DNA from: CALDTK01 sp965215115 | GTDB taxonomy: Bacteria > Bacteroidota > Bacteroidia > Chitinophagales > Saprospiraceae | Assembly (NCBI GenBank): GCA_965215115.1 | Contig: OZ244050.1 | Span: forward strand, 1,984,001 to 2,048,000 | Direction of reading: 5' to 3' | DNA length: 64,000 nucleotides | Shown here: positions 18,852 through 27,410 of the stretch, one piece after another | Layout of the letters: the number at the start of each line of letters is the position of its first letter | How positions within the stretch are numbered: position 1 is the first letter of the stretch | Translations under genes and position numbers: made by a program | Notes under the pieces: generated by a model | Database searches by the model: none | Told to the model about the DNA's origin: nothing | Seen by the model: the letters and a program-made list of their open reading frames with translations, nothing else

Positions 18852-18927
18852 GCGCTGTCCCGCGCGTCGGACGGTCGGCCGAAAAGCGTTCACACGCAGG
18901 CCGACCGTCCGACGCGCGGGACAGCGC
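18852..18927. repeat. Perfect 29-bp inverted repeat (large hairpin)
   Basis: Arms 18852-18880 and 18899-18927 are perfect reverse complements around an 18-base loop. The arm is GC-rich and no T-run follows, so it is not a classic intrinsic terminator. It lies in gene-poor DNA far from either neighbour's end. Confidence 0.85.
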
Positions 18928-19241
18928 GAGTAGTCGCCCCTCACACCACCACCCCGTCCTTGACCTGTACCGAGCTAAACCACCCCGTCTTGTAGGTGCC
19001 GTCGGGGGCGGGTAGGCCTCGCTTCAAGACACGATGCTGCTGCGGGCCCCGTGCCCCCCGAGGAAAGTGAATTCAGAATTCTTCAGCGCTGCCTTTCTGA
19101 TAAGTAGCATGCGATCGAAAGTCGCACTGCTGCGGCGCAACTGCCCCACGATAGCCTCTAGTTTCTCCCACACCACGACAGGACGAGTTTTAGCGAAAGC
19201 GGAAGATAGGCGAATTGTGGGCGAGACCCCAACACGCCAGC

Positions 19242-19363
19242 TACGATGGCTTTGGGGGCCGGGGCGCCACTCGCGCAGCGAGTCAAACGGCGCCTGACTG
19301 GCGCCTCCGTTACGATGGCTTTGGGGGCCGGGGCGCCACGAGCTAGAGCTCGCCGAACGGCGC
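19242..19363. repeat. Two 69-bp-spaced repeat units, conserved arms with differing hairpin heads
   Basis: About 30 bases starting TACGATGGCTTTGGGGGCCG recur at 19242 and 19311. Each is followed by a small palindrome whose sequence differs between copies (ACTCGC/GCGAGT in the first, an AGCT-rich palindrome in the second) and then by a shared GGCGCC-type closing arm. The head changes while pairing is kept. Confidence 0.7.
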
Positions 19364-19663
19364 CTCCTAACGCCCTTCGCGGCAGCCCCTCCAACACTTC
19401 CCCCTTCACACCTCAACAATTACAACTGCCCCAACACCCCTAGGTTCCTAATCTCTCCATCCCGCGCCATCAGCAACACCTTACTCACCACTTGCGCCGA
19501 CTTCGGATCGTCATCTACGAAAGGCATGGACTCCCGCCCCCGGTGCTGGCCGACCTAGGCCCTTTGTGGGCGGAGTAGCTGAAGGGACCTGAATAGTCAT
19601 GCGCAAGTTCCTTAAGCTAAGTTTGAATCACTTAAAACCACAGCTTGAGGACTAGCTTTACGG

Positions 19664-19677
19664 TTTTGCCGGAAGGC
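19664..19677 (+). repeat. TTTT-hairpin element, stem GCC/GGC, loop GGAA
   Basis: Non-coding, just upstream of the GH43-like gene's preferred start. Confidence 0.75.
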
Positions 19678-19725
19678 GCTAAAATGTCTTTTAGGCTTCA
19701 ATTAATTATCGCGATGTTGACAGGT

Positions 19726-20754
19726 ATGAAAGGATTCCTATCTCTCCCGTGGCTTGCGCTCACCCTCGTAACCTGTGTGAGCACGCGAGACCGCGCACCC
19801 GCCGAGTACCCACTGCCCCTCGACGAGCTCAGGGTGCGCGACCCCTTCATCTACGCCGACACCACTACGCAGACCTACTATATGTACGCCTCTGTCTTCA
19901 ACCGCGCCGCCGGGGAAGGGCAGGGCGTCGAAGTCTACAAGAGCAAAGACCTGCGCCGGTGGTCGGCGCCCGAGCGCGTACTCACCGTGTCGGAGGACGA
20001 CTGGGCGAGCAAATGGGTGTGGGCGCCCGAGGTTCACGCTTACGGCGGTCGTTATTACCTCATTACGACGCTCACGGCGGACGATACCCTCGCGGCTCAC
20101 CTCACTACGCCCAGACCAATAGCGAAGTGGCCCCCGGCTTACGTGCGCGGGGTACAAATCTTCGTGGCCGATCGCCCGGACGGACCTTTTCGGCGCTTCC
20201 GCAACGCCCCGCACCTTCGTGCGGATTGGAAGACACTCGATGGTACGCTCTGGGTGGAGGGTGGCCGACCGTACCTCGTGTTTTGTCACGAATGGGTGCA
20301 GATTCGGGATGGTACTATTGATTTCGTAATGCTGTCGGATGATCTCTCCGAGATCGTAGGTGGAAGCAAAGTATTGTTTGCGGCTTCGGACGCGCCGTGG
20401 GTCCGGAGTACGGGGGGAGGCTACGGTTACATCACCGATGGTTGCTTTCTATATCGGACCAAAACCGGTAGGCTACTCATGCTCTGGTCGAGCACCGGGG
20501 AGGACGGCTACGCGATCGGGACGGCTATCTCGGCTACGGACAGCATCGGCGGGCCTTGGGTTCACCGTCCCGAACGGCTCTTCCCGGACAACGGGGGGCA
20601 CGGCATGCTCTTTCGTACTTTCGGGGGACAACTCCTGCTCACGCTGCACCAGCCCAACCGCCATCCCGAAGAACGGGTCAAGTTTTATCGGATCGAAGAT
20701 CAGGGCGACCGTTTGGCGCTCGGTGATGCACTATTCGATAGTGCGCGAAAGTAG
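19726..20754 (+). CDS. GH43-like five-bladed propeller glycosidase, lipoprotein
   Basis: About 342 residues from the ATG at 19726, chosen because it gives a short lipoprotein signal ending LTLVTC; in-frame ATGs at 19684 and 19645 are less fitting. Propeller-enzyme motifs appear in order: LRVRDPFIY (first-blade Asp), KWVWAPEVHAYGGRYYL, LDGTLWVEGGRPYLVF (acidic residues of the second and third blades) and NNGGHGMLF-like DNGGHGMLFRTF with a conserved His. These match GH43/GH117-type families acting on arabinose, xylose, galactose or anhydrogalactose linkages; I cannot choose. Its 3' end overlaps that of the convergent beta-helix gene by 24 bases. A dispersed hairpin element (19664-19677) lies just upstream and could sit in the leader. 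Confidence 0.8.
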   Translation: MKGFLSLPWLALTLVTCVSTRDRAPAEYPLPLDELRVRDPFIYADTTTQTYYMYASVFNRAAGEGQGVEVYKSKDLRRWSAPERVLTVSEDDWASKWVWAPEVHAYGGRYYLITTLTADDTLAAHLTTPRPIAKWPPAYVRGVQIFVADRPDGPFRRFRNAPHLRADWKTLDGTLWVEGGRPYLVFCHEWVQIRDGTIDFVMLSDDLSEIVGGSKVLFAASDAPWVRSTGGGYGYITDGCFLYRTKTGRLLMLWSSTGEDGYAIGTAISATDSIGGPWVHRPERLFPDNGGHGMLFRTFGGQLLLTLHQPNRHPEERVKFYRIEDQGDRLALGDALFDSARK

Positions 20755-22536
20755 GTCGCGGTACGGGGCCTCCAGACCGACTTGGTCGAAGAAAGCGGGC
20801 GCCGTCCCTTGTTTAGGGTTTGCGTAGACCCTGCTGAGGAAAAGGTTCGTCGGCTGGTTGAACAGCAGCCGCAGGTAGGGCGGCCCCTCGAGAATATTCT
20901 CGTCGAAGATCATCGGTCGCTCGGGAGTCCCCCCGCTCTGCTCGTCGAAGTAGACACAGTAGAGCAAATTTTGCTCTAACTGCGTGGGTTGCGCGATGTC
21001 GTGTACGTGATTGCGGTGGATGACGGTGCCCGGCTGGAGCGACAGGGTGTAGATGCCGGCGCCGTCGTTGAGTTCGCGCATGACGCCACTGATGTCGTTG
21101 TAGGCGATCGTATTCCCCTGCATGGCATTTGGCGTTTGCGTCCAGCCGTACCCGACGCTGATGCCACTGTAGGGCATGTCCCGCAAGACGTTGTGCGCCA
21201 CGACGAGCCCGCGGGGGTAGCCTGCGGCAATGCCTACCGTCCCGAAGTAGTCCTGGCCGGTGGCCTCGATGAGGTTGCTACCGATCGTATCGCCCGTGCT
21301 TACCTCCCCGAGGTCACTGGGTAAGTAGGGTACGTGGACTTCCGTGTCTTCGTCGGCAGTGAACTTGCCTACGAATACCGCGCCACCGGCCAGGCCGGCG
21401 AAGTGATTGCCTTTCACGGCACAGCGCTCCGTTCCGTGGGCTAAGTCCAGCCCGCCGGCGCCGAGACGGTAGAAGCGATTGCGCTCGAAGCGTACTGTTT
21501 TGGCGAAAGCCACCTCGACCGCGGCCGGAGGTCGGTAGACGAAGAGATCGTTCTTGGTATTCACCGATTTGGCGTGCAGTCCGGCCTGAATGTTTAGGTA
21601 ACCTTCTCGCGAGGGAAAATCCCAGTTGGTCTCCGCGAACGTAAAGCCGGTGAACGAGAGATTTTGTACCCGCTCCGTCGCTGTACCCGCGATGTCGACC
21701 ATCGTCTCTAGCTCGGGGACGACCACCGTTAGCCCGGCGGGGTCCTCCCCGGGGCGCGGGAAGTAGTGTAGTTCTGCACCCTCGGGGTCGTAGTACCACT
21801 CCCCCGGACTGTCAACGAGCGCTGGCGCATTCATCAGCAGCGCCCGGTGGCTCTCCTTGTGTACGGGGTAAGGGCGTTCGAAGAGCATGCGGCCCTCCCG
21901 CTCGGCGAAGTGGAAAGTGGTGTACTTCGAGGAGGCGCCGTTGACCTTCACATCAGCCAGGCGCAGGTAGTTTTCCGTCCAGGACATGATTAAGAAGAGT
22001 TCGGCCGCCGTTGCCTTAGCGAGCTGGGGCGCGAAATTCCCTTTGATCGTAAGCGTGTTGTTCGCGAAGTCCCATCCATTCGTCGTGAGGTACCCCGCGT
22101 TCGGGTGCCGCGCCCGTTGCGCCCGCTGGCCGTTGACGTAGAGCTGCCGAAAGGGACCCTCGGCCCTCATCCCGTAGATGACTACTTCCCCCTCGCGCCT
22201 CTTCGGCTGGAGACGAAGCTCCCGGCCGCCACTGAGTACCACCTCGCCATTCGCCCGGTACACGACGCGTCCCTCGCCCAGCCCGCCGTCCTCGGCTCGG
22301 AACGTCATCGGCTTCGAGAGTTCGTAGCGTCCTGGTGCGAATACGACCTCCAGGGAGCGACCGCTCGCGTTATTCTGGCGGACCCAAGCCTGCGCCGCGT
22401 CCACGCTCCGCAGGGGAGCCGCCTCGGTGCCTGGGTTTCGGTCGCTCCCGTTCGGGCTGAGGTAGACTACCCGCTGCGCGTTCAGGCTTCCGCCGAACAG
22501 GCACAGTAGGGTGAGGCTCGCGAGGTAGGTACGCAT
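20731..22536 (-). CDS. Secreted GH141-like right-handed beta-helix protein
   Basis: 601 residues. The signal peptide ends at GSLNAQ. The opening VVYLSPNGSDRNPGTEAAPL, then GRYELSKPMTFRAED and FRQLYVNGQRAQRARHPN, follows the pattern of GH141-like beta-helix enzymes (alpha-L-fucosidase or xylanase activities are known in that family). The later half has N-rich helical coils (FERNRFYRLG, IAYNDISGVM, IHRNHVHDI). It lies downstream of a symporter and an enolase-family dehydratase on the same strand, which fits release of a sugar for the fucose pathway encoded nearby. The family assignment is by pattern, not alignment. A hairpin element (21498-21511) encodes part of VAFAKTV. Confidence 0.8.
   Translation of the reverse strand: MRTYLASLTLLCLFGGSLNAQRVVYLSPNGSDRNPGTEAAPLRSVDAAQAWVRQNNASGRSLEVVFAPGRYELSKPMTFRAEDGGLGEGRVVYRANGEVVLSGGRELRLQPKRREGEVVIYGMRAEGPFRQLYVNGQRAQRARHPNAGYLTTNGWDFANNTLTIKGNFAPQLAKATAAELFLIMSWTENYLRLADVKVNGASSKYTTFHFAEREGRMLFERPYPVHKESHRALLMNAPALVDSPGEWYYDPEGAELHYFPRPGEDPAGLTVVVPELETMVDIAGTATERVQNLSFTGFTFAETNWDFPSREGYLNIQAGLHAKSVNTKNDLFVYRPPAAVEVAFAKTVRFERNRFYRLGAGGLDLAHGTERCAVKGNHFAGLAGGAVFVGKFTADEDTEVHVPYLPSDLGEVSTGDTIGSNLIEATGQDYFGTVGIAAGYPRGLVVAHNVLRDMPYSGISVGYGWTQTPNAMQGNTIAYNDISGVMRELNDGAGIYTLSLQPGTVIHRNHVHDIAQPTQLEQNLLYCVYFDEQSGGTPERPMIFDENILEGPPYLRLLFNQPTNLFLSRVYANPKQGTAPAFFDQVGLEAPYRDLLSRTIE
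21498..21511 (+). repeat. TTTT-hairpin element, stem GGC/GCC, loop GAAA
   Basis: Inside a beta-helix gene on the opposite strand (VAFAKTV). Confidence 0.75.
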
Positions 22537-22554
22537 GGTGGGGGGGCTTATTGG

Positions 22555-24144
22555 TTAGGCGAAGGCGAGGTATAGCCCGATCATTACGACGGCTAGTATG
22601 ATCCAGGGGGACCGCGGGGATTGCTCCTCGCCAATCTCGGCCCGCATGTTCGCCAGCGACATCGTACTGACGGCGCGCGCATCCTTCCCGACCAAGGTCA
22701 CGACGACGATCAACGTGCAGATGAAAACGAAGAGGAAGAAAGAAACGTAGAGGAAGTGGGGCCAGACCTCCGTACTGGGCCAACCGGACAGTTGCAGTGC
22801 CCCCACCAGCAGACTGGCGATGCTACCTACGAGGATGCCCGTGTCCGCCGCCCGCGTCGTCATCCGGGGCCAGAGTACGCCGAGTAAGAACACGGCCGCC
22901 ATCGGCGGGGCCAGATAACCCAAAATGGCTTGGAAGAGACTGAACAAGTCGAAGTCGCTAACGGCGTCGCAGGCCAGTGCTACGAAGATGCTCAACACGG
23001 CGCCAATCAGCATAACTATCCGCCCGATCCGATTCAACTCCTGCTGAGAGGCTCCCGGGGCGAATCTCTTCCGGTAGATGTCCATCGTGAAGACGGTGCC
23101 CAGGGAGTTTAGTGCCGAATCAATCGTGCTGACCAATGCCGCGATCAGGACCGCGACCACCAGCCCGACCAAGCCCGTGGGCAACAACTGCGTCACCATG
23201 GTCATGTACGCCTCGTTCTCGTCCTCGAGGTTCGGGAACAGCAGCAGGCAGATGATACCCGGGAGGATGAACAGCGGCACGTCCAGGACCTTGAGCCAGG
23301 CCGTGAAATTGGTTCCCAACTGTCCTTGCTTCAGGGTCTGCGCCCCGAGTACCGACTGCACCATGCTCTGGTCGGTGCACCAGAACCAAATCCCCAGGAC
23401 GGGGTACCCCAGGGCGATCGCGAGCCAGGGGTAGTCCGGATTGTCCAGCGGCAGCAGCAAATCCCAACGGTCGCCGGGGACGGCGTCGATCAGGGGCTGG
23501 ACGCCACCGGCTTCGTAGAGCCCCACCGCCACCAAGCCCGCCGAAACCGCGAGCAGCAGGCCCATCTGGAACACGTTCGTCTTCGCGATCGCCTCCAACC
23601 CGCCGGCCACCGCGAAGAACGCGGACAGGACGACCAGGGCAACGACCGCCAACCACAGCGGCCAGGCCATGATCTGCGCCAGGAGCAGGCCGCCGGCGTA
23701 GAGCGTGAGCCCGAGCCACGAGAGCAGGATGGTCGCGAGCGAGTAGCACGCCAGCATGAACCTCGTGGACGGACCGAAGCGTTTGCCCATGAACTCCGGC
23801 AGCGTAGACACCTTCGTGACGCGGTAAAAAGGCGCGAAAACCGTCGCTAGTAAGAAGATGAAGGGGAAGGCATACCAACTGAAATTGCCCGCCACTATAC
23901 CGGTAGTGTACCCCACGCCACAGGAGGCGATCAGCATCGAAGGACCGACGTTCGTCCCCCACATCGTGAGCCCGATGCTCGGCCACCGGAGCTTGCGTCC
24001 GGCCAGGAATAACTCCTCGTCGTCGCCGCGCTGACGCCCGGCGAAGCTGTAGTAGTACCCCAGCCCGATCATCAGCACCAGGTACACCCCTACGACGACG
24101 AAGTCGAGAGGGCGCAAGTAATCGTTTATGTTTAATCCTTCCAT
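22555..24144 (-). CDS. Sodium:solute symporter (SSS family)
   Basis: About 529 residues from the ATG at 24144, which overlaps the end of the upstream dehydratase gene by 13 bases. The frame is open to 24309, but that part overlaps the dehydratase and lacks membrane character. About 13-14 hydrophobic helices; SSS features include the LFLAGRKLRWPSIGLTMWGTN segment and GLVGLVVAVLIAALVSTIDS with the sodium-site Ser/Thr residues. Such carriers import sugars or sugar acids with sodium. Order in the transcript is aldo/keto reductase, dehydratase, symporter, beta-helix protein, so it may import fucose or a related sugar. A paralogue is encoded at 39367-40950. Confidence 0.92.
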   Translation of the reverse strand: MEGLNINDYLRPLDFVVVGVYLVLMIGLGYYYSFAGRQRGDDEELFLAGRKLRWPSIGLTMWGTNVGPSMLIASCGVGYTTGIVAGNFSWYAFPFIFLLATVFAPFYRVTKVSTLPEFMGKRFGPSTRFMLACYSLATILLSWLGLTLYAGGLLLAQIMAWPLWLAVVALVVLSAFFAVAGGLEAIAKTNVFQMGLLLAVSAGLVAVGLYEAGGVQPLIDAVPGDRWDLLLPLDNPDYPWLAIALGYPVLGIWFWCTDQSMVQSVLGAQTLKQGQLGTNFTAWLKVLDVPLFILPGIICLLLFPNLEDENEAYMTMVTQLLPTGLVGLVVAVLIAALVSTIDSALNSLGTVFTMDIYRKRFAPGASQQELNRIGRIVMLIGAVLSIFVALACDAVSDFDLFSLFQAILGYLAPPMAAVFLLGVLWPRMTTRAADTGILVGSIASLLVGALQLSGWPSTEVWPHFLYVSFFLFVFICTLIVVVTLVGKDARAVSTMSLANMRAEIGEEQSPRSPWIILAVVMIGLYLAFA

Positions 24145-25313
24145 GTAACCGAATCGCGTATTTGCTTGCAACGCGCCAGAAGCGCCCAGTCTACCTGGCA
24201 GCCGATGCCAGGCTCCTCGGAGAGGGTGAAGCTCCCGCCCCGCTCCTCGGGTGCGAGCGCGAGGATGGGTTCGAGCGTCCGCAGCACGGGCATCAGGAAC
24301 TCCAGACACCCTTGCTCGCCCAGCGCCGCCACGAAGGAGGCGTTGAAGTAGGAGGTGCCCCCACTCGTGAAGCGTAGCCCACGCCTGCGGGCCAGCCGGG
24401 CGACCTTACCCCACTGGTGCAGGCCACTTACGTGGCCCGCGATGGGCTGCAGGTGGTGCACCCCGAAATCGGCGAGCACGGGAAAGACCAGCTCACTCCG
24501 CTCGCTTTCTCCGTAACTGATCGGTATCGTGCTCACGGCACACAGGGTCTTGATGGCGTTGAGGTCGGCGGAGTGTACGGGCTCTTCCAACCAGGCTATC
24601 GCCTCGCCCCGCAGGGCGTTGGTGAGCTCCAGGGCCGCCTCCAGCCCGAGCGCCTGATTGGCGTCGATCGCCAGTTCGGTCTCGTCCTTGAGGAGACTCC
24701 GGATCAAGCGGATGCGCCGCAGGTCTGTCGCTAGCGTATTCGTGCGGCCCCCGAATTTTATTTTTATCGTCTCGTAACCCGCGGCCTCGATCCGCTGCGC
24801 CTCCTCTCCCGCGGCCTCGTCGCTGAGGTTGACGCCCCCGCCGCTCGCGTAGACGCGTACCACCGGGGAGGTGCCCCCCAGATAGCGGTACGCGGCCCGG
24901 CCGTGCCGCCGGGCGAACAGGTCGATCATGGCCCGATCAACGTGTCCCAGGCAAAGCGCCGCCGACCCCCGGAAGCCTTCGTTCCGGATGGCCCAGTAGA
25001 GACGTTCGAACAGGGTCGCGTACGTCGGGTACGCCTGGGCGAAGAGCAGTGGGCGCAGGACGTACTGCAGTAAGGCAAGCCCGCTCGCCGGGTACTCGCA
25101 CTCGCCCCAGTGTCCATCCGCGTCCGTGATGCGCAGGAACACCGGCCGGTAGTGCGACATCGGCTCCATCGTGGCGTCGGCGAACGGAACGGCGAGCGGC
25201 AAGGGCGCGACGCTCCGCAGTTCGACCTTACTGACGCGGATGGGCTCCTTGAGATGCTTACTCAGGGCGTCGGTCGCCGGTTTGACCAAGGGAGGAGAGA
25301 CAGTCTGCATCAT
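24132..25313 (-). CDS. Enolase-superfamily (mandelate racemase type) sugar-acid dehydratase, candidate L-fuconate dehydratase
   Basis: 393 residues with an N-terminal capping domain and barrel. The K-x-K motif is in ETIKIKFGG, metal ligands are in AIDANQA, WLEEPV and YGESERS. No histidine is evident near the last barrel strand (FTSGGTSYFN), where many family members have one. The family dehydrates sugar acids to 2-keto-3-deoxy acids. Its neighbours supply the other steps of L-fucose oxidation, so fuconate is the best guess, although the sequence is clearly not of the most familiar fuconate-dehydratase type. A close paralogue lies at 38175-39350. It starts 4 bases inside the aldo/keto reductase gene's end. 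Confidence 0.85.
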   Translation of the reverse strand: MMQTVSPPLVKPATDALSKHLKEPIRVSKVELRSVAPLPLAVPFADATMEPMSHYRPVFLRITDADGHWGECEYPASGLALLQYVLRPLLFAQAYPTYATLFERLYWAIRNEGFRGSAALCLGHVDRAMIDLFARRHGRAAYRYLGGTSPVVRVYASGGGVNLSDEAAGEEAQRIEAAGYETIKIKFGGRTNTLATDLRRIRLIRSLLKDETELAIDANQALGLEAALELTNALRGEAIAWLEEPVHSADLNAIKTLCAVSTIPISYGESERSELVFPVLADFGVHHLQPIAGHVSGLHQWGKVARLARRRGLRFTSGGTSYFNASFVAALGEQGCLEFLMPVLRTLEPILALAPEERGGSFTLSEEPGIGCQVDWALLARCKQIRDSVTWKD

Positions 25314-26263
25314 GCGATATTGAGGACGTTAGCCGTGACCCGCTCATACACGTCGGCAGGCAGTGGCCCCCGCTGCAGATGGTCTAGGGTAGATTGTAGC
25401 TGTGCCAAGTTCCGCGGGCCGAGGACTAGGTAGTCGACTTCCGCCGTGGACATCAGGAAGCGGTGCGCCAGTTCGGGCAGGCTCATCCCCGCCGCCGACG
25501 CGATGTCCGCAGCCCCCGCGGCCGCGCGTAGGGCCTCGGGCGAGACCCAGATCGGCGGGTCGGCCCGGTACTGCTCGAGTCGGTTGCCCAGCAGCCCCAT
25601 GTGCAGGGCGCTACCCTGGTACGTGACGACGGCGCACTCGCGGAACAGCGGAATGTCGTGGCGCAACGCATCGAAGCACACCGCGTCCAGCGTGTTAAAG
25701 CTCATGACCACGGCGAAGACCCCCGCGCGGATCGCGTCGTGGTACTCGGGCGAGACGTGACCTCCCAACCCAATGGCCTCCGCCCGCGGGCCGCCCGCGA
25801 TCGAGTGCAACCAGTCCACGACGCGCCCTACCGCGTCGGGTCCGCCCGTGGGGTGCTCGCGCACGCGCTCCGGCTCGTGGAGGAAGACCAGGTCGGGCCT
25901 GCCGCCGAGTCGCTCGTAGCTGCGCTCCAGGCTCTCCCGCATGGCCGCCAGGCCGTAGTCGTTACTCTCCTCGTCCGCCCGTCGCGCGAACCCCTTGCCG
26001 ACTTTCGTGCTCACGAACGGGCGCTCCCCTGCCCACCGCCGCAGGGCCTCCCCGACGAACAGCTCCGCTCGGTTGTACGCCGGCGCCGTATCGACCCGCG
26101 TGATCCCCCACTCCAGGGCGGCGAGGATGGTGGCCGTGCTCTCGTCGGCGTCCACGGCGCCCCAGGCTCCGCCGATGCCGGCGGTGCCGAGTACCAAGCC
26201 CGGGGTCGACCCGTCGGTCCGGTAAGACGGACGCGCGCCGGGGGGGCGGGTGAGTTGGGTCAT
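25310..26263 (-). CDS. Aldo/keto reductase, candidate L-fucose (aldose) dehydrogenase
   Basis: About 317 residues from the ATG at 26263; in-frame ATGs at 26398 and 26428 would add a low-complexity Pro/Arg stretch. AKR features: LVLGTAGIGG, RVDTAPAYNRAELFVGEAL with catalytic Asp and Tyr, STKVGKG with the Lys, and LVFLHEPERV with the His. The family member most like this in context is the D-threo-aldose/L-fucose dehydrogenase that makes fuconolactone. A lactonase, dehydratase, SDR and FAH hydrolase in the same neighbourhood support this first step. It is divergent from an AraC-type regulator. Confidence 0.85.
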   Translation of the reverse strand: MTQLTRPPGARPSYRTDGSTPGLVLGTAGIGGAWGAVDADESTATILAALEWGITRVDTAPAYNRAELFVGEALRRWAGERPFVSTKVGKGFARRADEESNDYGLAAMRESLERSYERLGGRPDLVFLHEPERVREHPTGGPDAVGRVVDWLHSIAGGPRAEAIGLGGHVSPEYHDAIRAGVFAVVMSFNTLDAVCFDALRHDIPLFRECAVVTYQGSALHMGLLGNRLEQYRADPPIWVSPEALRAAAGAADIASAAGMSLPELAHRFLMSTAEVDYLVLGPRNLAQLQSTLDHLQRGPLPADVYERVTANVLNIA

Positions 26264-26533
26264 GTTCGGGAGCGAAGGATTACGCGGGGCCACCTCGGCC
26301 ACGGTGTCGGAGAGCGTGCGCCGCCCGGGCTGCGGGGCGCCGGTGGGGTGGGGCGGTCGTCGTAAAGGACGGAGGTCCGACGGCACAGCTGTACTCATTT
26401 CTCCGCACATCCTTACACTCATTTGCAACCTAAGCGACGCTTGCTACCGGGGGAGTGGCACTATTTCCACACAGGTGGGGCGCAATCGTCATACGTCGGT
26501 TACATTAGGCCGTGCCCTGGTCAAAATCGTGTT

Positions 26534-27409
26534 ATGGTCAAGAAATTAGTCGAGAAGTGGGTGCGCATGCAGCACCACTCATTCATCGTGAAGCGCTACC
26601 CCATCAGTTACGATGAGCCTAACAACCAACAGATGGTGCTCCGGCAGCACGACGAACTAGAGATCACGATGTTGCTGGGTTGCAACGGCAAGCGTTGCGT
26701 CGGCAACACCATCGAGAGCTTTAGTCACGTGGACCTCTTCATGCTCGGCCCCCGCCTACAGCACTCCACCCGAGTGGACGACGGGGAGGCGGGCGAGGCC
26801 TACACGCTGCATTTCCTCCCGGAGACCTTCGGCACTGCGTTCTTCGACCTACCCGAGTGCGCTCCGATCGCGCGGCTGTTCACGGATGCACACATGGGCC
26901 TGGCCTTCGAGAAGTTCGACGTCAATCGGGTCCGGGACCATTTCGAGCACCTGGGATGCGCCACCGGCTTCGACCGCGTGCTGAGTTTCCTCAACCTCCT
27001 CGACTACCTGGCCAACGTGCCCCAGCGTCGTAAGCTCAGTTCCCGCGTATTCGCCCCGATCGAGAACAAGAAAGATTACGATACCGTCAATCTCGCTTAC
27101 GGCTACATCGTCACCCACTTCAAAGACGACCACATCACCCTCGAGGACATCAGCAAACACCTCAATATGTCCTCGGCCACTTTCTGCCGCTATTTCAAGA
27201 AGCATTTCCATAAAACCTTCACGGCCTTCCTCAACGAGGTCCGCATCGGTCACGCGTGTAAGCTGCTCCAGGACACCGAGCAGAACGTCGCCGAGATCGC
27301 CTACGGGAGCGGCTACCGCCAGTTGACCCACTTCAACCGCCAGTTCAAACGCCTCATGGGGCGTACGCCAAAACAGTACCGCGACGAACTCCAGTACCGT
27401 AAGAACTAA
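26534..27409 (+). CDS. AraC-family transcriptional regulator
   Basis: About 291 residues from the ATG at 26534; an upstream in-frame ATG at 26423 overlaps the divergent gene's 5' region. The N-terminal half is a cupin-like sensing domain (LRQHDELEITMLLG). The C-terminal 100 residues carry two helix-turn-helix units (ITLEDISKHLNMSSATFCRY and VAEIAYGSGY, RQLTHFNRQFKRLMG) and end with GRTPKQYR. It sits between two minus-strand operons of the fucose set and divergently from the aldo/keto reductase, so it probably senses a sugar intermediate and controls them; the intergenic region 26264-26533 is the likely control site. Confidence 0.92.
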   Translation: MVKKLVEKWVRMQHHSFIVKRYPISYDEPNNQQMVLRQHDELEITMLLGCNGKRCVGNTIESFSHVDLFMLGPRLQHSTRVDDGEAGEAYTLHFLPETFGTAFFDLPECAPIARLFTDAHMGLAFEKFDVNRVRDHFEHLGCATGFDRVLSFLNLLDYLANVPQRRKLSSRVFAPIENKKDYDTVNLAYGYIVTHFKDDHITLEDISKHLNMSSATFCRYFKKHFHKTFTAFLNEVRIGHACKLLQDTEQNVAEIAYGSGYRQLTHFNRQFKRLMGRTPKQYRDELQYRKN

Positions 27410-27410
27410 C

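Larger units (their letters stand above)
18395..19725. other. Gene-poor, repeat-rich gap of about 1.3 kb
   Basis: No convincing intact gene. It contains a 29-bp inverted repeat (18852-18880 with 18899-18927), a pair of 69-bp repeat units (19242-19363), two good hairpin elements (18759-18772, 19664-19677) and a weaker one (19188-19201). On the minus strand two short gene-tail-like readings end at 18941 (ending in TYKTGWFSSVQVKDGVVV) and at 19420 (ending in KVLLMARDGEIRNLGVLGQL); each has a plausible protein composition but no start or body, so they may be remnants of deleted genes. I do not recognise either family. The region looks like decayed accessory DNA. Confidence 0.5.
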
